Program-made: the position numbers and the translations under genes
NCBI GenBank assembly: GCA_964371155.1
Contig: CAYJLI010000017.1
Coordinates: 1 to 39,435 of the forward strand
From: CAYJEQ01 sp964371155
GTDB taxonomy: Bacteria; Bacillota; Clostridia; Oscillospirales; Ruminococcaceae
Length of the DNA: 39,435 nucleotides
Direction of reading: 5' to 3'
Notes under the pieces: model-generated
The model's database searches: none
The model's input: only the letters and a program-made list of their open reading frames with translations
Told to the model about the DNA's origin: nothing
Shown here: piece after piece, positions 8,081-16,822 of the stretch
How the letters are laid out: the number at the start of each line of letters is the position of its first letter
How positions within the stretch are numbered: position 1 is the first letter of the stretch

Positions 8081-9415
8081 ATGGTAGATTTAGCAGTAAT
8101 TGGCGCCAGAGTTGTTGACCCCGAAAGTGGCACGGATGAAATTTTAAACATCGGAATACACCAAGGGAAGATACATACTGTCACACCAAATTCGATTAAC
8201 GCTCAGGAATACATTGACGGTACCAGTTGTGTTGCTACTCCCGCTTTTTTGGATATCCATACACATGAAGATATTCTGCTGGGAGATGGTAAAGGGGGCG
8301 CTTTCCCAATACATACTTCCACAGCGGCAGCAAAGGGTGGAAATGCACTTATTGTAACTGGTAACTGTGGTATGAGCAATTTACCCATGGGTAGCTATTT
8401 AAAAGAATTGGAAGCGAAAAATCTTCCAACAGCATGCCTAAGCTTACTCGGAAATATTCCGCTTCGCACAGCGGTAGGGCTTAATCACTATGAGAATGCG
8501 GATGATAATCAGATTGCGAAAATGGTTAAAATTGCAAGGACTGCACTTTCCGAGGGTGCAATAGGGATTTCAGCAGGGCTGCAATATGCGCCTGGTACAT
8601 CAACAAAAGAATTTACCGAGCTGTGTAAAGTAGCGGCGGAGTACGGCAAGTTCATGGCAGTACATATGAGATATGACTATCCAGAAAAAGCGGTGGAATC
8701 GGTTGAAGAAGTTCTATATGCAGCTAAGGAAAGCGGTTGCCCCATTCAAATTTCACATCTTTGTGCAAATGTGTATGGGAAAGGCATGATTGATAGAACA
8801 AACGAGCTTATCAAGGCGTCGGGCGCAGATATCACTGCCGATGTTTACCCATATAATGCATGGTCAACCACGATACAATCCGCAGTTTTTGATGATGGAT
8901 TTGATTGCTTTAATTTTACCGCAAATGATTTAGAGATACTTACAGGGCCCTTAGCAGGGAAGTTTTGCAATGAAGAATTGTTTGAGGAGCTTAGAAAAGC
9001 ACCACAAGATGTTTCGGTGGCATGCCATAATGCAACACCGATGGAAGATATCGAAAAAGCATATTGCTTAGACTATGCGATGCTTGGCAGTGACGGTGTG
9101 CTCAACAAAGACGAAAATGGGCATTTCCAAGGTCATCCAAGGGCGTCCGGTTCTGCAATTAAATTCTTAGAGGAGTTTGTGCTTAGTAAAAAGATTATGA
9201 CATTCAGTGAGGGCATTAAAAAGCTCACACTACTTCCTGCAAATCGTTTAGGTTTAAGTGACTACGGTCGGATAAAAGAGGGGTTGCCCGCTCGTTTGCT
9301 TCTTTTAAATCTATCGGAGATTAAAAATATGTCGAAGTTTGGTGAAGATGTTTGCGCATTGCCACCACGGGGAATAAAGTGCTCGATAATGGGTAATACC
9401 GTTACACAATTTTAA
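8081..9415 (+). CDS. N-acyl-D-amino-acid deacylase-like amidohydrolase
   Basis: 444 residues with AGGAGG at 8069-8074. The amidohydrolase fold begins with the small beta-sandwich (GARVVDPESG, GIHQGKIHTV), then FLDIHTHED (metal His60 and His62), VTGNCG with Cys96, AVHMR (His195), ISHLC (His226) and LGSDGV (Asp338). The Cys in GNCG and the spaced His residues are those of D-aminoacylases, which hydrolyse N-acyl-D-amino acids to D-amino acid and carboxylate using zinc. It is shorter than typical D-aminoacylases (about 480-530 residues), so a different amide or cyclic imide substrate remains possible. It sits between the GntR regulator and a DUF819 membrane protein. Confidence 0.82.
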   Translation: MVDLAVIGARVVDPESGTDEILNIGIHQGKIHTVTPNSINAQEYIDGTSCVATPAFLDIHTHEDILLGDGKGGAFPIHTSTAAAKGGNALIVTGNCGMSNLPMGSYLKELEAKNLPTACLSLLGNIPLRTAVGLNHYENADDNQIAKMVKIARTALSEGAIGISAGLQYAPGTSTKEFTELCKVAAEYGKFMAVHMRYDYPEKAVESVEEVLYAAKESGCPIQISHLCANVYGKGMIDRTNELIKASGADITADVYPYNAWSTTIQSAVFDDGFDCFNFTANDLEILTGPLAGKFCNEELFEELRKAPQDVSVACHNATPMEDIEKAYCLDYAMLGSDGVLNKDENGHFQGHPRASGSAIKFLEEFVLSKKIMTFSEGIKKLTLLPANRLGLSDYGRIKEGLPARLLLLNLSEIKNMSKFGEDVCALPPRGIKCSIMGNTVTQF

Positions 9416-9435
9416 TTTGAGAGAGGAGTATTAAT

Positions 9436-10629
9436 ATGACTACACCATTAATTAATCCAGAAAACACTTGGCTGGTATGGGGAGCTATTATCATTGTTAC
9501 AGCCATAGCAATCTTAGGCGAGCAGAAAACAAAAATAGGGGGGAAAGTTGGTGCAGTAACCATAGCAATTTTTGGCACCTTAATACTTGTAAATATCGGA
9601 GTTATGCCATTTTCCTCACAATCACCTGTTTACAGTGCCATGGGTGGATACATACTTCCACTTTCAATTGCAATGATGCTGTTTTCATGCGATATCAAAA
9701 GAATACTCAGAGAATCGGGAAAACTCTTCCTCATATTCCATGTTGCGGCATTGGGCACTATAATTGGTGCAATAGCAACGGGTTTCATATTCAGAGGCAC
9801 ACCTGGAGTTGATAGTATAGTTGCAATGGAAGTAGGGGCATTCATCGGAGCTTCTGCCAACTTAGTTGCAGCGGGTGAAGCGTTTAATGCAGACCCTGCA
9901 TATGTGGGTGCTATGTCGATATGTGCAAACTTACTTGCAACAGGTATGATGATAGTAATGAGCCAGCTCAGTGATACAAAATGGGTTCGCAAAAATTATA
10001 ACCACCCATACATAGATGCAGTTGAAGCCTCCTCGGTGGGTGGGGATCAAACTGTTGCAGCGCAATACTGGAAACCAAAGGAAATATCACTACTGAGCAT
10101 AGCATTAACATTTGCAACTGCATTTGCTATTTGCGGCGTTTCAAGCATGATTTCAAAGTGGGTTGTTACACTTGGTTTACCTACAATATTAAATCAACTT
10201 TTCGGCTCAATATATCTTGTAATAAGCACAATTACCTTGCTATTAGTGTTCTTATTCCCCAATTATTTCTCAAAGCTAAACGGTGCACAGGAATTTGGTA
10301 ACTTCGGTATCGTTATGTTCCTCGTTTACATTGGATCCGGTTTAAATTTATCACTATTAGCAGAAGTTGGCCCAACAATTTTAATCTCAGTACTTTTAGT
10401 AGGTCTTTCCAACATCACATTACTTTTCATTATTGCAAAATTTGCAAAATGGAACTGGGAAGAAGTTGTTAATGCGGTACTCGCTTCCATCGGTGGCCCT
10501 ACAACTGGGGTAGCTGTTACTATAAACAGAGGCTGGACAGCACTTGCAGTTCCAAGCTTACTTGTAGGACTTTGGGGCGTTGCAATCGGTAACTACTTAG
10601 CAATTATTGTCGGCAATATATTTAGCTAA
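9436..10629 (+). CDS. DUF819 family membrane protein (putative transporter)
   Basis: 397 residues, almost entirely hydrophobic with about ten membrane helices. Characteristic small-residue motifs occur midway (VGAFIGASANLVAAGEAF; SSVGGDQTVAAQYW) and again near the end (ASIGGPTTGVAVTINRGW), matching the DUF819/YjcL-like pattern of two half repeats. GAGAGGAG precedes the ATG. It follows the amidohydrolase by 20 nt, so the two are cotranscribed. The family has no assigned substrate; by context it may carry the acyl-amino acid or a product of its hydrolysis. Functional assignment is inference, family assignment is fairly secure. Confidence 0.8.
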   Translation: MTTPLINPENTWLVWGAIIIVTAIAILGEQKTKIGGKVGAVTIAIFGTLILVNIGVMPFSSQSPVYSAMGGYILPLSIAMMLFSCDIKRILRESGKLFLIFHVAALGTIIGAIATGFIFRGTPGVDSIVAMEVGAFIGASANLVAAGEAFNADPAYVGAMSICANLLATGMMIVMSQLSDTKWVRKNYNHPYIDAVEASSVGGDQTVAAQYWKPKEISLLSIALTFATAFAICGVSSMISKWVVTLGLPTILNQLFGSIYLVISTITLLLVFLFPNYFSKLNGAQEFGNFGIVMFLVYIGSGLNLSLLAEVGPTILISVLLVGLSNITLLFIIAKFAKWNWEEVVNAVLASIGGPTTGVAVTINRGWTALAVPSLLVGLWGVAIGNYLAIIVGNIFS

Positions 10630-10736
10630 TATATCGTGAAGATATAAATTTCATTTCTTTTAAGAGTATTTTTGAGTTTTCAGCATAGGGGTCACCTTAT
10701 AGGCTGAGCTCCCTAAATACAAGAAATCATACAAAA

Positions 10737-10784
10737 CAAAGAACCCCATGGCAGTTTTTTTACAAACTGCCATGGGGTTCTTTG
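10737..10784. terminator. Long perfect stem-loop after the DUF819 gene
   Basis: Two 21-nt arms (10737-10757 and 10764-10784, core GAACCCCATGGCAG / CTGCCATGGGGTTC) pair perfectly around a 6-nt loop. Only a weak T-stretch follows, but the stem itself starts with AAAG and ends with CTTT. It probably terminates the gntR operon. Confidence 0.7.
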
Positions 10785-10925
10785 CTTAATTGTAAAGGAT
10801 TATTATAGTGAGTGTATAAGAGGATAAAAATAAAGGAATACATGCAAAATTTTCCCCATTAATCATGCATGAATTTAAGCATTCCCTCATACAAATTATT
10901 ACAGATAAGATTGGGGGAATGTGTT

Positions 10926-11417
10926 ATGTTTGCACTTTCATTTAAATTTTCGGCAAAAAAAGCCGTACTAATGGGTCTTGCTATTTTCACAGTAGCATAT
11001 GCAACTTCCTTTGCGCTTGACAAATTTGTAAGAGGTGAGGAAGTCACATTTGCAGTGCTTGATGAAGAGGGGCTAAATCTTCCTAAAGTTAAAGATAATG
11101 ATGAGAGGATAACAATGATAGAAGCACTTGGCTGGGAAGTTATGACTGAGCCTGTTCAGATAAAAGAAATAGCCCTGCCCGAAAGCTTTGATGAAGAACT
11201 ATTGGAGTATAACGAACTGCAAAAAAATCAAGGGCTTGATATGGAAAAGTATCTTGGGGAAAGAGCGAAATGTTATAGCTATCTAATTTTAAATTATCCG
11301 GGTACCGACGACGAAGTTTGGCTAAATTTAATTATAATAAACGATAGAGTAGTAGCGGGGGATGTCAGCAGTAGAAATTTAGATGGATTTATACATGGAA
11401 TTACAATGCCAAATTAA
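10926..11417 (+). CDS. DUF4830-like membrane-anchored protein
   Basis: 163 residues from ATG 10926. This start is preferred to the ATG at 10869 because GGGGGA precedes it and the protein then begins with a signal anchor (about residues 12-28, AVLMGLAIFTVAYATSFAL). The exposed part carries RITMIEALGWEV, typical of DUF4830, a family of Firmicutes secreted or anchored proteins of unknown function, then a charged middle and WLNLIIINDRVVAGDVSS. No catalytic motif is recognised. It is probably monocistronic, with hairpins on both sides (10737-10784 and 11444-11484). Confidence 0.72.
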   Translation: MFALSFKFSAKKAVLMGLAIFTVAYATSFALDKFVRGEEVTFAVLDEEGLNLPKVKDNDERITMIEALGWEVMTEPVQIKEIALPESFDEELLEYNELQKNQGLDMEKYLGERAKCYSYLILNYPGTDDEVWLNLIIINDRVVAGDVSSRNLDGFIHGITMPN

Positions 11418-11443
11418 TTCACCTTTACTCCTAAAACTTCGCC

Positions 11444-11484
11444 CCCACACACCATGTGGGATAAAAACTTGCATGATGTGTGGG
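11444..11484 (+). terminator. Stem-loop after the DUF4830 gene
   Basis: CCCACACACCATG (11444-11456) pairs with CATGATGTGTGGG (11472-11484) with one mismatch and a 15-nt loop. No T-tract follows, so the terminator assignment is tentative. Confidence 0.45.
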
Positions 11485-11497
11485 TCGAGGTTATAAT

Positions 11498-11711
11498 ACA
11501 TTATATAATAATGGCAGATTGCAGAGATAGTCTGCAATCTGAACAGACTAAAGAGAAAAGATGAAAGACAAGGAGCAAAACTTTTAAATAAGCGAGTAAT
11601 ACGAGGGTATATGAGCGTAATTTGAAAGTTTTAAGCGACGCAGTAAGCAAAAAAATAAAAGATTTTTTGCGTTTTCGCTTTTGTCTTCGGTCTGACATTA
11701 TATAATAATGG
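11498..11711. mobile_element. MITE-like structured element bounded by 17-bp direct repeats
   Basis: ACATTATATAATAATGG occurs at 11498-11514 and 11695-11711, 197 bp apart. Between them lie a perfect hairpin (CAGATTGCAGA 11515-11525 / TCTGCAATCTG 11531-11541) and a second long foldback. CAGAC (from 11544) faces GTCTG (11690-11694), and GAAAGACAAGGAGCAAAAC is roughly complementary to GTTTTCGCTTTTGTCTTC. Inside are further small stems (AAAACTTT/AAAGTTTT; GCAAAAAA/TTTTTTGC). There is no convincing gene inside. The right-hand repeat supplies a TATAAT (11701-11706) just upstream of rsuA. It could be a non-autonomous element with a long target duplication, or a structured RNA. Confidence 0.5.
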
Positions 11712-11727
11712 TTAAGGGTGATGTTTA

Positions 11728-12444
11728 ATGCAGATATTTAGACTGGATAAAATTCTTGCCACTCAATCGACCGATTCTCGAAAAGATGTAAAGCAACTTA
11801 TAAAAAAAGGTGTAGTTACCATCAATGGAGTAGTGGCGAAGAGTGGCAAAGAAAAAGTGGACATAGATGTGGATATTGTTAAAATATCGGGTGAAATCAT
11901 TATGCTAAAAAAGCATATCTATATAATGATGAATAAGCCAAAAGGGGTAGTTTCAGCTACTGAAGATGAGAAATTCTCCACAGTAATAGACATATTGCCT
12001 GAAAAGCTAAAGCGAAAAGGGCTTTTTCCAGCGGGCAGACTCGATAAGGACACAACCGGATTTATGCTCATAACCGACGATGGCGAATTTGCCCATAATA
12101 TGCTCTCGCCACGCCATCATGTGGACAAGACATATACCGCAGTACTTGATAAATATCCCGAAAAGGAAATAGAGGCAGAATTTTTAAAAGGGGTAAAAAT
12201 AGGTGCGGACGAAATATGCAAGCCAGCAAAACTTATTTTTTTAGACAAAATAATCCCTAAAGTTCAGGTGGTGATAAGCGAGGGGATGTATCATCAAATA
12301 AAGAGAATGTTTGCGGTATATGGCTATACGGTTGTAGAGTTAAAACGAGAAAAAATTGGAAAATTGGCACTCGATAGCAAACTTGCAGAAGGTGACTCAC
12401 GAGAAATTACCGACGCTGAACTCGCCTTGATTTTCAACAAATAG
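11728..12444 (+). CDS. rsuA: 16S rRNA pseudouridine synthase (RsuA/RluB family)
   Basis: 238 residues. The N-terminal S4 RNA-binding domain (about 1-60: RLDKILATQ, KKGVVTINGV) is followed by the pseudouridine synthase domain with MNKPKGVVSA, catalytic motif GRLDKDTTGFMLITDDG (Asp106) and YHQIKRMFA. By family it isomerises uridine to pseudouridine in 16S rRNA (position 516 in E. coli). RluB/RluE-type 23S specificity cannot be excluded from sequence alone. Ribosome site AAGGG lies 10 nt before the ATG. Its promoter region appears to overlap the right repeat of the element at 11498-11711. Confidence 0.9.
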   Translation: MQIFRLDKILATQSTDSRKDVKQLIKKGVVTINGVVAKSGKEKVDIDVDIVKISGEIIMLKKHIYIMMNKPKGVVSATEDEKFSTVIDILPEKLKRKGLFPAGRLDKDTTGFMLITDDGEFAHNMLSPRHHVDKTYTAVLDKYPEKEIEAEFLKGVKIGADEICKPAKLIFLDKIIPKVQVVISEGMYHQIKRMFAVYGYTVVELKREKIGKLALDSKLAEGDSREITDAELALIFNK

Positions 12445-12624
12445 CACATAAAACTGTCCTGAGTGATATTTTTGTTGAAAGTTATTTGTATTAAATGTCC
12501 AATTTATATGTATATTTTGTAAACGAAAAATAAATAAATAATTAACAAAATCTAAAATATACAACTTGCTACACTTTTTATCGCAAAATTAGCTAAAATA
12601 CCACATTTTTTATGCAATTTAGTG

Positions 12625-12653
12625 TTGCATTATTATGTAAAATTGTGTAGAAT
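12625..12653 (+). promoter_or_regulatory. Promoter of the regulator-ftsEX operon
   Basis: TTGCAT (12625-12630), a 17-nt spacer and TAGAAT (12648-12653), about 65 nt upstream of the start at 12719. The rest of the 12445-12718 gap is AT-rich with no other feature that I can support. Confidence 0.5.
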
Positions 12654-12718
12654 ATATATGATTAATATTTGAATTCATAGTTTTTATGTATTATTTCACA
12701 GGAAAAGAGGATGTAGAA

Positions 12719-13804
12719 ATGTCAAACAGACTATTTCAAGGAATTGTTCATCAAATGCGTGACTCAATCGACAGGATCATAGGTGTAGTGGATGAAACTG
12801 CAACCGTAATATCTTGCAGTGACCTAACAAGAATTGGTGAAAGTAGTGAATATCTTGTTTTGGATTTAAACGACAATCAGGAAATATTCGTAAGAGACGG
12901 ATATACATACAAACCTTTTGGCTCAAGGGCAAAGGGTGAATATGCTGTTTTCGTTGAAGGCACAGATGATTTAGCGGTGAAGTTTTGTAGCTTGCTGTCA
13001 ATATCACTTGCAAGCATTAAGCAGTATTATGACGAAAAGTATGACAGAAATAATTTCATCAAAAATGTAATACTCGATAATATCCTACCAGGGGATATAT
13101 ATGTAAAAGCAAGGGAGCTTCATTTTAATACAGATGTTACCCGTGTAGCTCTTTTGATACGCATTGTGTCTTCGAATGACATTTCTGCTTTTGATGTAAT
13201 TCAAAATCTATTTCCGGACAAGCAGAAAGATTTCGTGTTTAACATAAGCGAAACAGACATAGTTTTGGTTAAAGAGATTAAAAACAATATCGAAAGCAAA
13301 GACCTTGAAAAACTTGCATGTTCAATAGTGGATACTTTGGGCGGAGAGTTTTATACAAAGGTTGTAGTTGGTATTGGTACAACAGTTGTTGGTGTTAAAG
13401 ACTTAGCCCATTCCTTTAAAGAAGCTCAGGCGGCTTTAGAAGTGGGTAAGGTATTTGACATTGAAAAAACCATCATCAGCTATGACAATTTAGGCATTGC
13501 AAGGCTTATCTATCAGCTTCCAACGACTCTTTGCGAAATGTTCTTGCGTGAAGTGTTTAAAAAAGGATCAATAGAGAGCTTAGACCATGAAACACTTTTC
13601 ACAATTCAAAAATTCTTTGAAAATAACCTCAATGTTTCTGAAACAGCGAGAAAACTTTTTGTACACAGAAATACTCTCGTGTACAGACTTGAGAAGATTA
13701 AAAAACTCACAGGACTTGACCTTAGAGAATTTGACCATGCCATTATTTTTAAAGTGGCACTTATGGTTAAAAAATACCTCACTTCAAATCCTGTAAAATA
13801 TTAA
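12719..13804 (+). CDS. CdaR/PucR-type transcriptional regulator
   Basis: 361 residues from the ATG at 12719 (GGAAAAGAGG 8 nt upstream; an in-frame ATG at 12686 has no ribosome site). The N-terminal ~115 residues resemble a small ligand-sensing fold. A CdaR GGDEF-like region (about 125-235) follows. The C-terminus carries the PucR-type helix-turn-helix (HTH_30): FFENNLNVSETARKLFVHRN, then TLVYRLEKIKKLTGLDL. Proteins of this architecture activate genes in response to small metabolites. It is separated from ftsE by only 23 nt with no terminator, so a metabolic or wall-derived signal may set expression of the cell-division hydrolase module (inference). Confidence 0.85.
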   Translation: MSNRLFQGIVHQMRDSIDRIIGVVDETATVISCSDLTRIGESSEYLVLDLNDNQEIFVRDGYTYKPFGSRAKGEYAVFVEGTDDLAVKFCSLLSISLASIKQYYDEKYDRNNFIKNVILDNILPGDIYVKARELHFNTDVTRVALLIRIVSSNDISAFDVIQNLFPDKQKDFVFNISETDIVLVKEIKNNIESKDLEKLACSIVDTLGGEFYTKVVVGIGTTVVGVKDLAHSFKEAQAALEVGKVFDIEKTIISYDNLGIARLIYQLPTTLCEMFLREVFKKGSIESLDHETLFTIQKFFENNLNVSETARKLFVHRNTLVYRLEKIKKLTGLDLREFDHAIIFKVALMVKKYLTSNPVKY

Positions 13805-13827
13805 TTCCCAAATAAGGCGGTGCACAA

Positions 13828-14511
13828 GTGATTGATTTTTCAGGAGTGTCCTTGGTATATCCAAACGGCACACATGCTCTAAGAGACGTGAATTTCAGTG
13901 TGGACAAAGGGGAATTTATCTTTATAGTAGGGCCTTCCGGTGCGGGCAAAAGCAGTATAATGAAGACAATGCTTTTGGAGGAAAAACCTACAAAAGGGAA
14001 TATAGTCATAAATAATTTCAGACTCGGCAAAATCAAAAGAAGCCAAGTGCCTTTTTATAGGCGCTCTTTAGGCATAGTGTTTCAAGACTTTAGGCTGATA
14101 CCCAATATGTCGGTTTACGATAATGTTGCATTTGCGCTTAGAGTTACCAATGTTTCATCTAAATTTATAAGAAACAGAGTGCCATACATACTTTCGCTTG
14201 TAGGGCTTGAAAAAAAAGCGAGGCATATGCCACAGCATCTTTCAGGTGGTGAGCAGCAACGTGTTGCACTGGCAAGGGCGCTTGTAAATAATCCAGCGCT
14301 AATTATTGCGGACGAGCCCACAGGAAATATCGACCCAGAGCTTTCTTTTGAAATAGTTGATCTCTTAAATGAAATAAACAAATGTGGTACAACCATCGTA
14401 ATGGTAACACATGAGCATGACTTAGTTTCAAAATTTAATAAGCGTGTAGTGACAATAGAAAAAGGAACTGTCGTAGCAGACAGCGGAAAGAGGTTGCACT
14501 ATGCGTGGTAG
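13828..14511 (+). CDS. ftsE: Cell-division ATP-binding protein FtsE
   Basis: 227 residues, GTG start with AAGGCGG upstream. ABC ATPase with Walker A GPSGAGKS (35-42), Q-loop in VFQDFRL, signature LSGGEQQR (138-145), Walker B LIIADEPT (158-165) and the switch His in MVTHEHD. The opening IDFSGVSLVYPNG and Q-loop context are FtsE-type. With FtsX it forms the membrane complex that uses ATP to activate a periplasmic or extracellular peptidoglycan hydrolase at the septum. It overlaps ftsX by 11 nt, and the hydrolase gene follows. Confidence 0.95.
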   Translation: MIDFSGVSLVYPNGTHALRDVNFSVDKGEFIFIVGPSGAGKSSIMKTMLLEEKPTKGNIVINNFRLGKIKRSQVPFYRRSLGIVFQDFRLIPNMSVYDNVAFALRVTNVSSKFIRNRVPYILSLVGLEKKARHMPQHLSGGEQQRVALARALVNNPALIIADEPTGNIDPELSFEIVDLLNEINKCGTTIVMVTHEHDLVSKFNKRVVTIEKGTVVADSGKRLHYAW

Positions 14512-15406
14512 CAGTTTTATATATTTAGTCAAAGAGGGCGCACGCAATTTGATTGCAAACCCTCTTATGTCCTTTGCAGGGATAGGCGTTTTAGTGGCGT
14601 GTATGCTTTTAATAGGCGGAGCGGCACTTTTCTCACTCAATGTAAATCAGTTTATAAGCTATGTAGAAGACCAAAATGAAGTGGTCATATTTTTAGATAC
14701 AGATATAGAAGATGAAGATATTACCTATATTGAAAAAGAGATTGAAGCGATAGGAAATAACACCAATATACTCTTTGTAAGTGGCGAAGAAGGACTTAAC
14801 GAATGGATAGTTTCCCTCGGTGAGGACGGCGCCTACTTAGAGGGATTACAGGATGAGCAGATTTTGCCAGACTCTTTCAGGGTGATGGTGGATGATATGT
14901 CCATGCTTCGGGATACTGTTGATGAATATGAGAAAATGCAGGGTGTGGATAAGGTTTCAGCACCTTATGAATTTGCAGACACAATAGTGAATTTGCAATC
15001 GGCGGTCTATTATTTTGGTACAGCAATAGTTGGTATACTCATGGTTGTATCGGTGGTTATCATCGGAAACACGATAAAAATAACTGTTTTTAATAGAAGA
15101 AAAGAAATAAATATCATGAAGATGGTCGGCGCAACCGACACCTTTATAAGAATGCCATTCTTTTTTGAAGGGCTGATTTTGGGGATTGTGTCCGCCTGCA
15201 TAGCATTTTTGCTTTTGTGGGGTGGATATGGCTTTGTGATTAATTGGCTGGGCGAAAACACCATTACGCTTTTCGGTGGATTTAACAGCGCATTTGTAGA
15301 CTTCTCGGAAGTGAGTGGCACAATATTTACCGCATTTGTTGCAGGTGGTACGCTTATTGGATGCGGTGGAAGCTTGATTTTTGTTCGCAAGCATTTAAAA
15401 GTGTAG
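14501..15406 (+). CDS. ftsX: Cell-division membrane protein FtsX
   Basis: 301 residues, the normal family length. One membrane helix near residues 21-46 (LMSFAGIGVLVACMLLIGG), a large extracytoplasmic loop (about 50-165), then three helices (about 168-192, 220-240 and 268-290). The cytoplasmic helix RRKEINIMKMVGATDTFIR is the typical FtsX coupling element contacting FtsE. The start overlaps ftsE's end. The extracellular loop is where FtsX binds coiled-coil hydrolases such as PcsB, matching the gene that follows. Confidence 0.94.
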   Translation: MRGSSFIYLVKEGARNLIANPLMSFAGIGVLVACMLLIGGAALFSLNVNQFISYVEDQNEVVIFLDTDIEDEDITYIEKEIEAIGNNTNILFVSGEEGLNEWIVSLGEDGAYLEGLQDEQILPDSFRVMVDDMSMLRDTVDEYEKMQGVDKVSAPYEFADTIVNLQSAVYYFGTAIVGILMVVSVVIIGNTIKITVFNRRKEINIMKMVGATDTFIRMPFFFEGLILGIVSACIAFLLLWGGYGFVINWLGENTITLFGGFNSAFVDFSEVSGTIFTAFVAGGTLIGCGGSLIFVRKHLKV

Positions 15407-15438
15407 AGTAAACGAGTGAGATTAGCGAGGAATAGAAT

Positions 15439-16629
15439 TTGAAAAAATTTAAAAATGCCAAAAAATTTATCTCCTGTCTGCTTAGTGCTTTCATTATTAT
15501 AGGCGTGGCGATGACGGGAACACCTGCCGCCGCAAGTGATTACAAAGCACAGATAGACGATTTAAATAACAAATATGAAGACTTGGAAGAACAGCAAAAT
15601 CAAATAAACACAAATATCACTGAGGCTCAAAATGAAAGGGAGGAACAACTTGCCGAAAAGAAAAATCTTGAAACGCAAGTAGTTATCACCCAAGACCAAA
15701 TCTCAGTGCTTGAGGAAAAAATAGCTATACTCGAAGGCGAGATTGCCGAGAAGCAAGCTGAAATAGAGCAAACTAAAGCCGATATAGACGAAACATATGC
15801 ACTATTTGTGCAAAGGCTGAGAGCCATGTATATGTCGGGCGATAGCAGTACAATGGAGCTCGTATTCGGTGCGGCAAGTTTTTCGGAATTTCTTACACAT
15901 ATCGAAGTTGTGGGGAGGATAGCCGAGCACGACACAGAGGTTTTAGAATATCTCATAGATATGCAAAAGCACCTTGAAGAGGTGGAAGCGGGGCTGAGTG
16001 TAGACCTTGCCGACCTTGATGAAAGCAAGGTGGAGCTTGAGTCTAAGAAAGTACAGCTTAATGGGCAAGTAGTACAAGTTCAGCAGGAAATACAGGACTT
16101 AAACGCACTTGAAGCACAGTTTAAAGCCGATGCCGAAAACCTTAAAAAGCAGCTCGACCAGGTACAGGAAGAAATAGATAAAATATATGACATGATACGC
16201 TCAGAGGGCGAATATGTTGGTGGAGAGCTCGCATGGCCTGTTCCAGGATTTTCAACCGTAACCTCCGATTTCGGATGGAGATTTAACGACAGTGACTATC
16301 ACACAGGTATTGACATTGCAGGATACAATAATTCAGGTGTGGGCGTATTTAATCAAAATATCGTAGCGGCAAATAGCGGCACGGTGGTTATGGCGCAAAA
16401 CTCATATGTGCAGGGCTATGGATATGGCAGGTATGTGATAATTGATCATGGAGGCGGCATAAGCACGCTGTATGGGCATTGTAACTCACTAACTGTACAA
16501 GTGGGCGACAAAGTAAGCAGGGGCGAAACAATAGCAAAAGTAGGCTCTACAGGATGGTCAACAGGGCCGCATCTGCACTTTGAGGTGCGTGAAGACGGTG
16601 AATTTGTAAACCCATGGCCGTATTTATAG
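15439..16629 (+). CDS. Coiled-coil LytM/M23 murein hydrolase (PcsB/EnvC-like)
   Basis: 396 residues from a TTG at 15439 with GAGGAATAGAA upstream; no ATG precedes the signal peptide (about 1-33, ending PAAAS). Residues 34-255 are a long Glu/Gln-rich coiled coil with a short hinge (about 125-160). The C-terminal M23 domain has HTGID (His288, Asp292), LYGHC (His347) and GPHLHFE (His378, His380), the complete zinc set, so it should be an active endopeptidase rather than an EnvC-like degenerate activator. Directly after ftsEX, it is the expected hydrolase switched on by FtsEX during division. A 22-bp terminator follows. Confidence 0.92.
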   Translation: MKKFKNAKKFISCLLSAFIIIGVAMTGTPAAASDYKAQIDDLNNKYEDLEEQQNQINTNITEAQNEREEQLAEKKNLETQVVITQDQISVLEEKIAILEGEIAEKQAEIEQTKADIDETYALFVQRLRAMYMSGDSSTMELVFGAASFSEFLTHIEVVGRIAEHDTEVLEYLIDMQKHLEEVEAGLSVDLADLDESKVELESKKVQLNGQVVQVQQEIQDLNALEAQFKADAENLKKQLDQVQEEIDKIYDMIRSEGEYVGGELAWPVPGFSTVTSDFGWRFNDSDYHTGIDIAGYNNSGVGVFNQNIVAANSGTVVMAQNSYVQGYGYGRYVIIDHGGGISTLYGHCNSLTVQVGDKVSRGETIAKVGSTGWSTGPHLHFEVREDGEFVNPWPYL

Positions 16630-16655
16630 ATTGCTAAAAATAAATTATTAACTAT

Positions 16656-16702
16656 AATATAAGCAAATACCACCGCCATAGGCGGTGGTATTTGCTTATA
16701 TT
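16656..16702. terminator. Strong bidirectional terminator
   Basis: Two 22-nt arms (16656-16677 and 16681-16702; core AATACCACCGCC / GGCGGTGGTATT) pair perfectly around an ATA loop. A-rich and T-rich edges suit both the ftsEX operon and the convergent LysR gene. Confidence 0.85.
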
Positions 16703-16822
16703 TGTAATACTTATTATAATGGTTTTAGTGATTAAGTAGTTCTTTACAACTAAATTTTGACTTTAGCTACAAAAAGTGGAGTAAGTATATATGAATACAT
16801 TTATTTTCAGTTTGCCGCTCTT

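Noticed and set aside
11501..11698. 65-residue minus-strand ORF inside the element before rsuA
   Set aside because: Basic/Leu-rich translation of foldback DNA that fills the element exactly, with no convincing ribosome site.
14957..15394. Two long minus-strand ORFs opposite ftsX
   Set aside because: Shadows of the well-supported ftsX gene, Lys/Asn or Pro/Thr rich without a recognisable fold.
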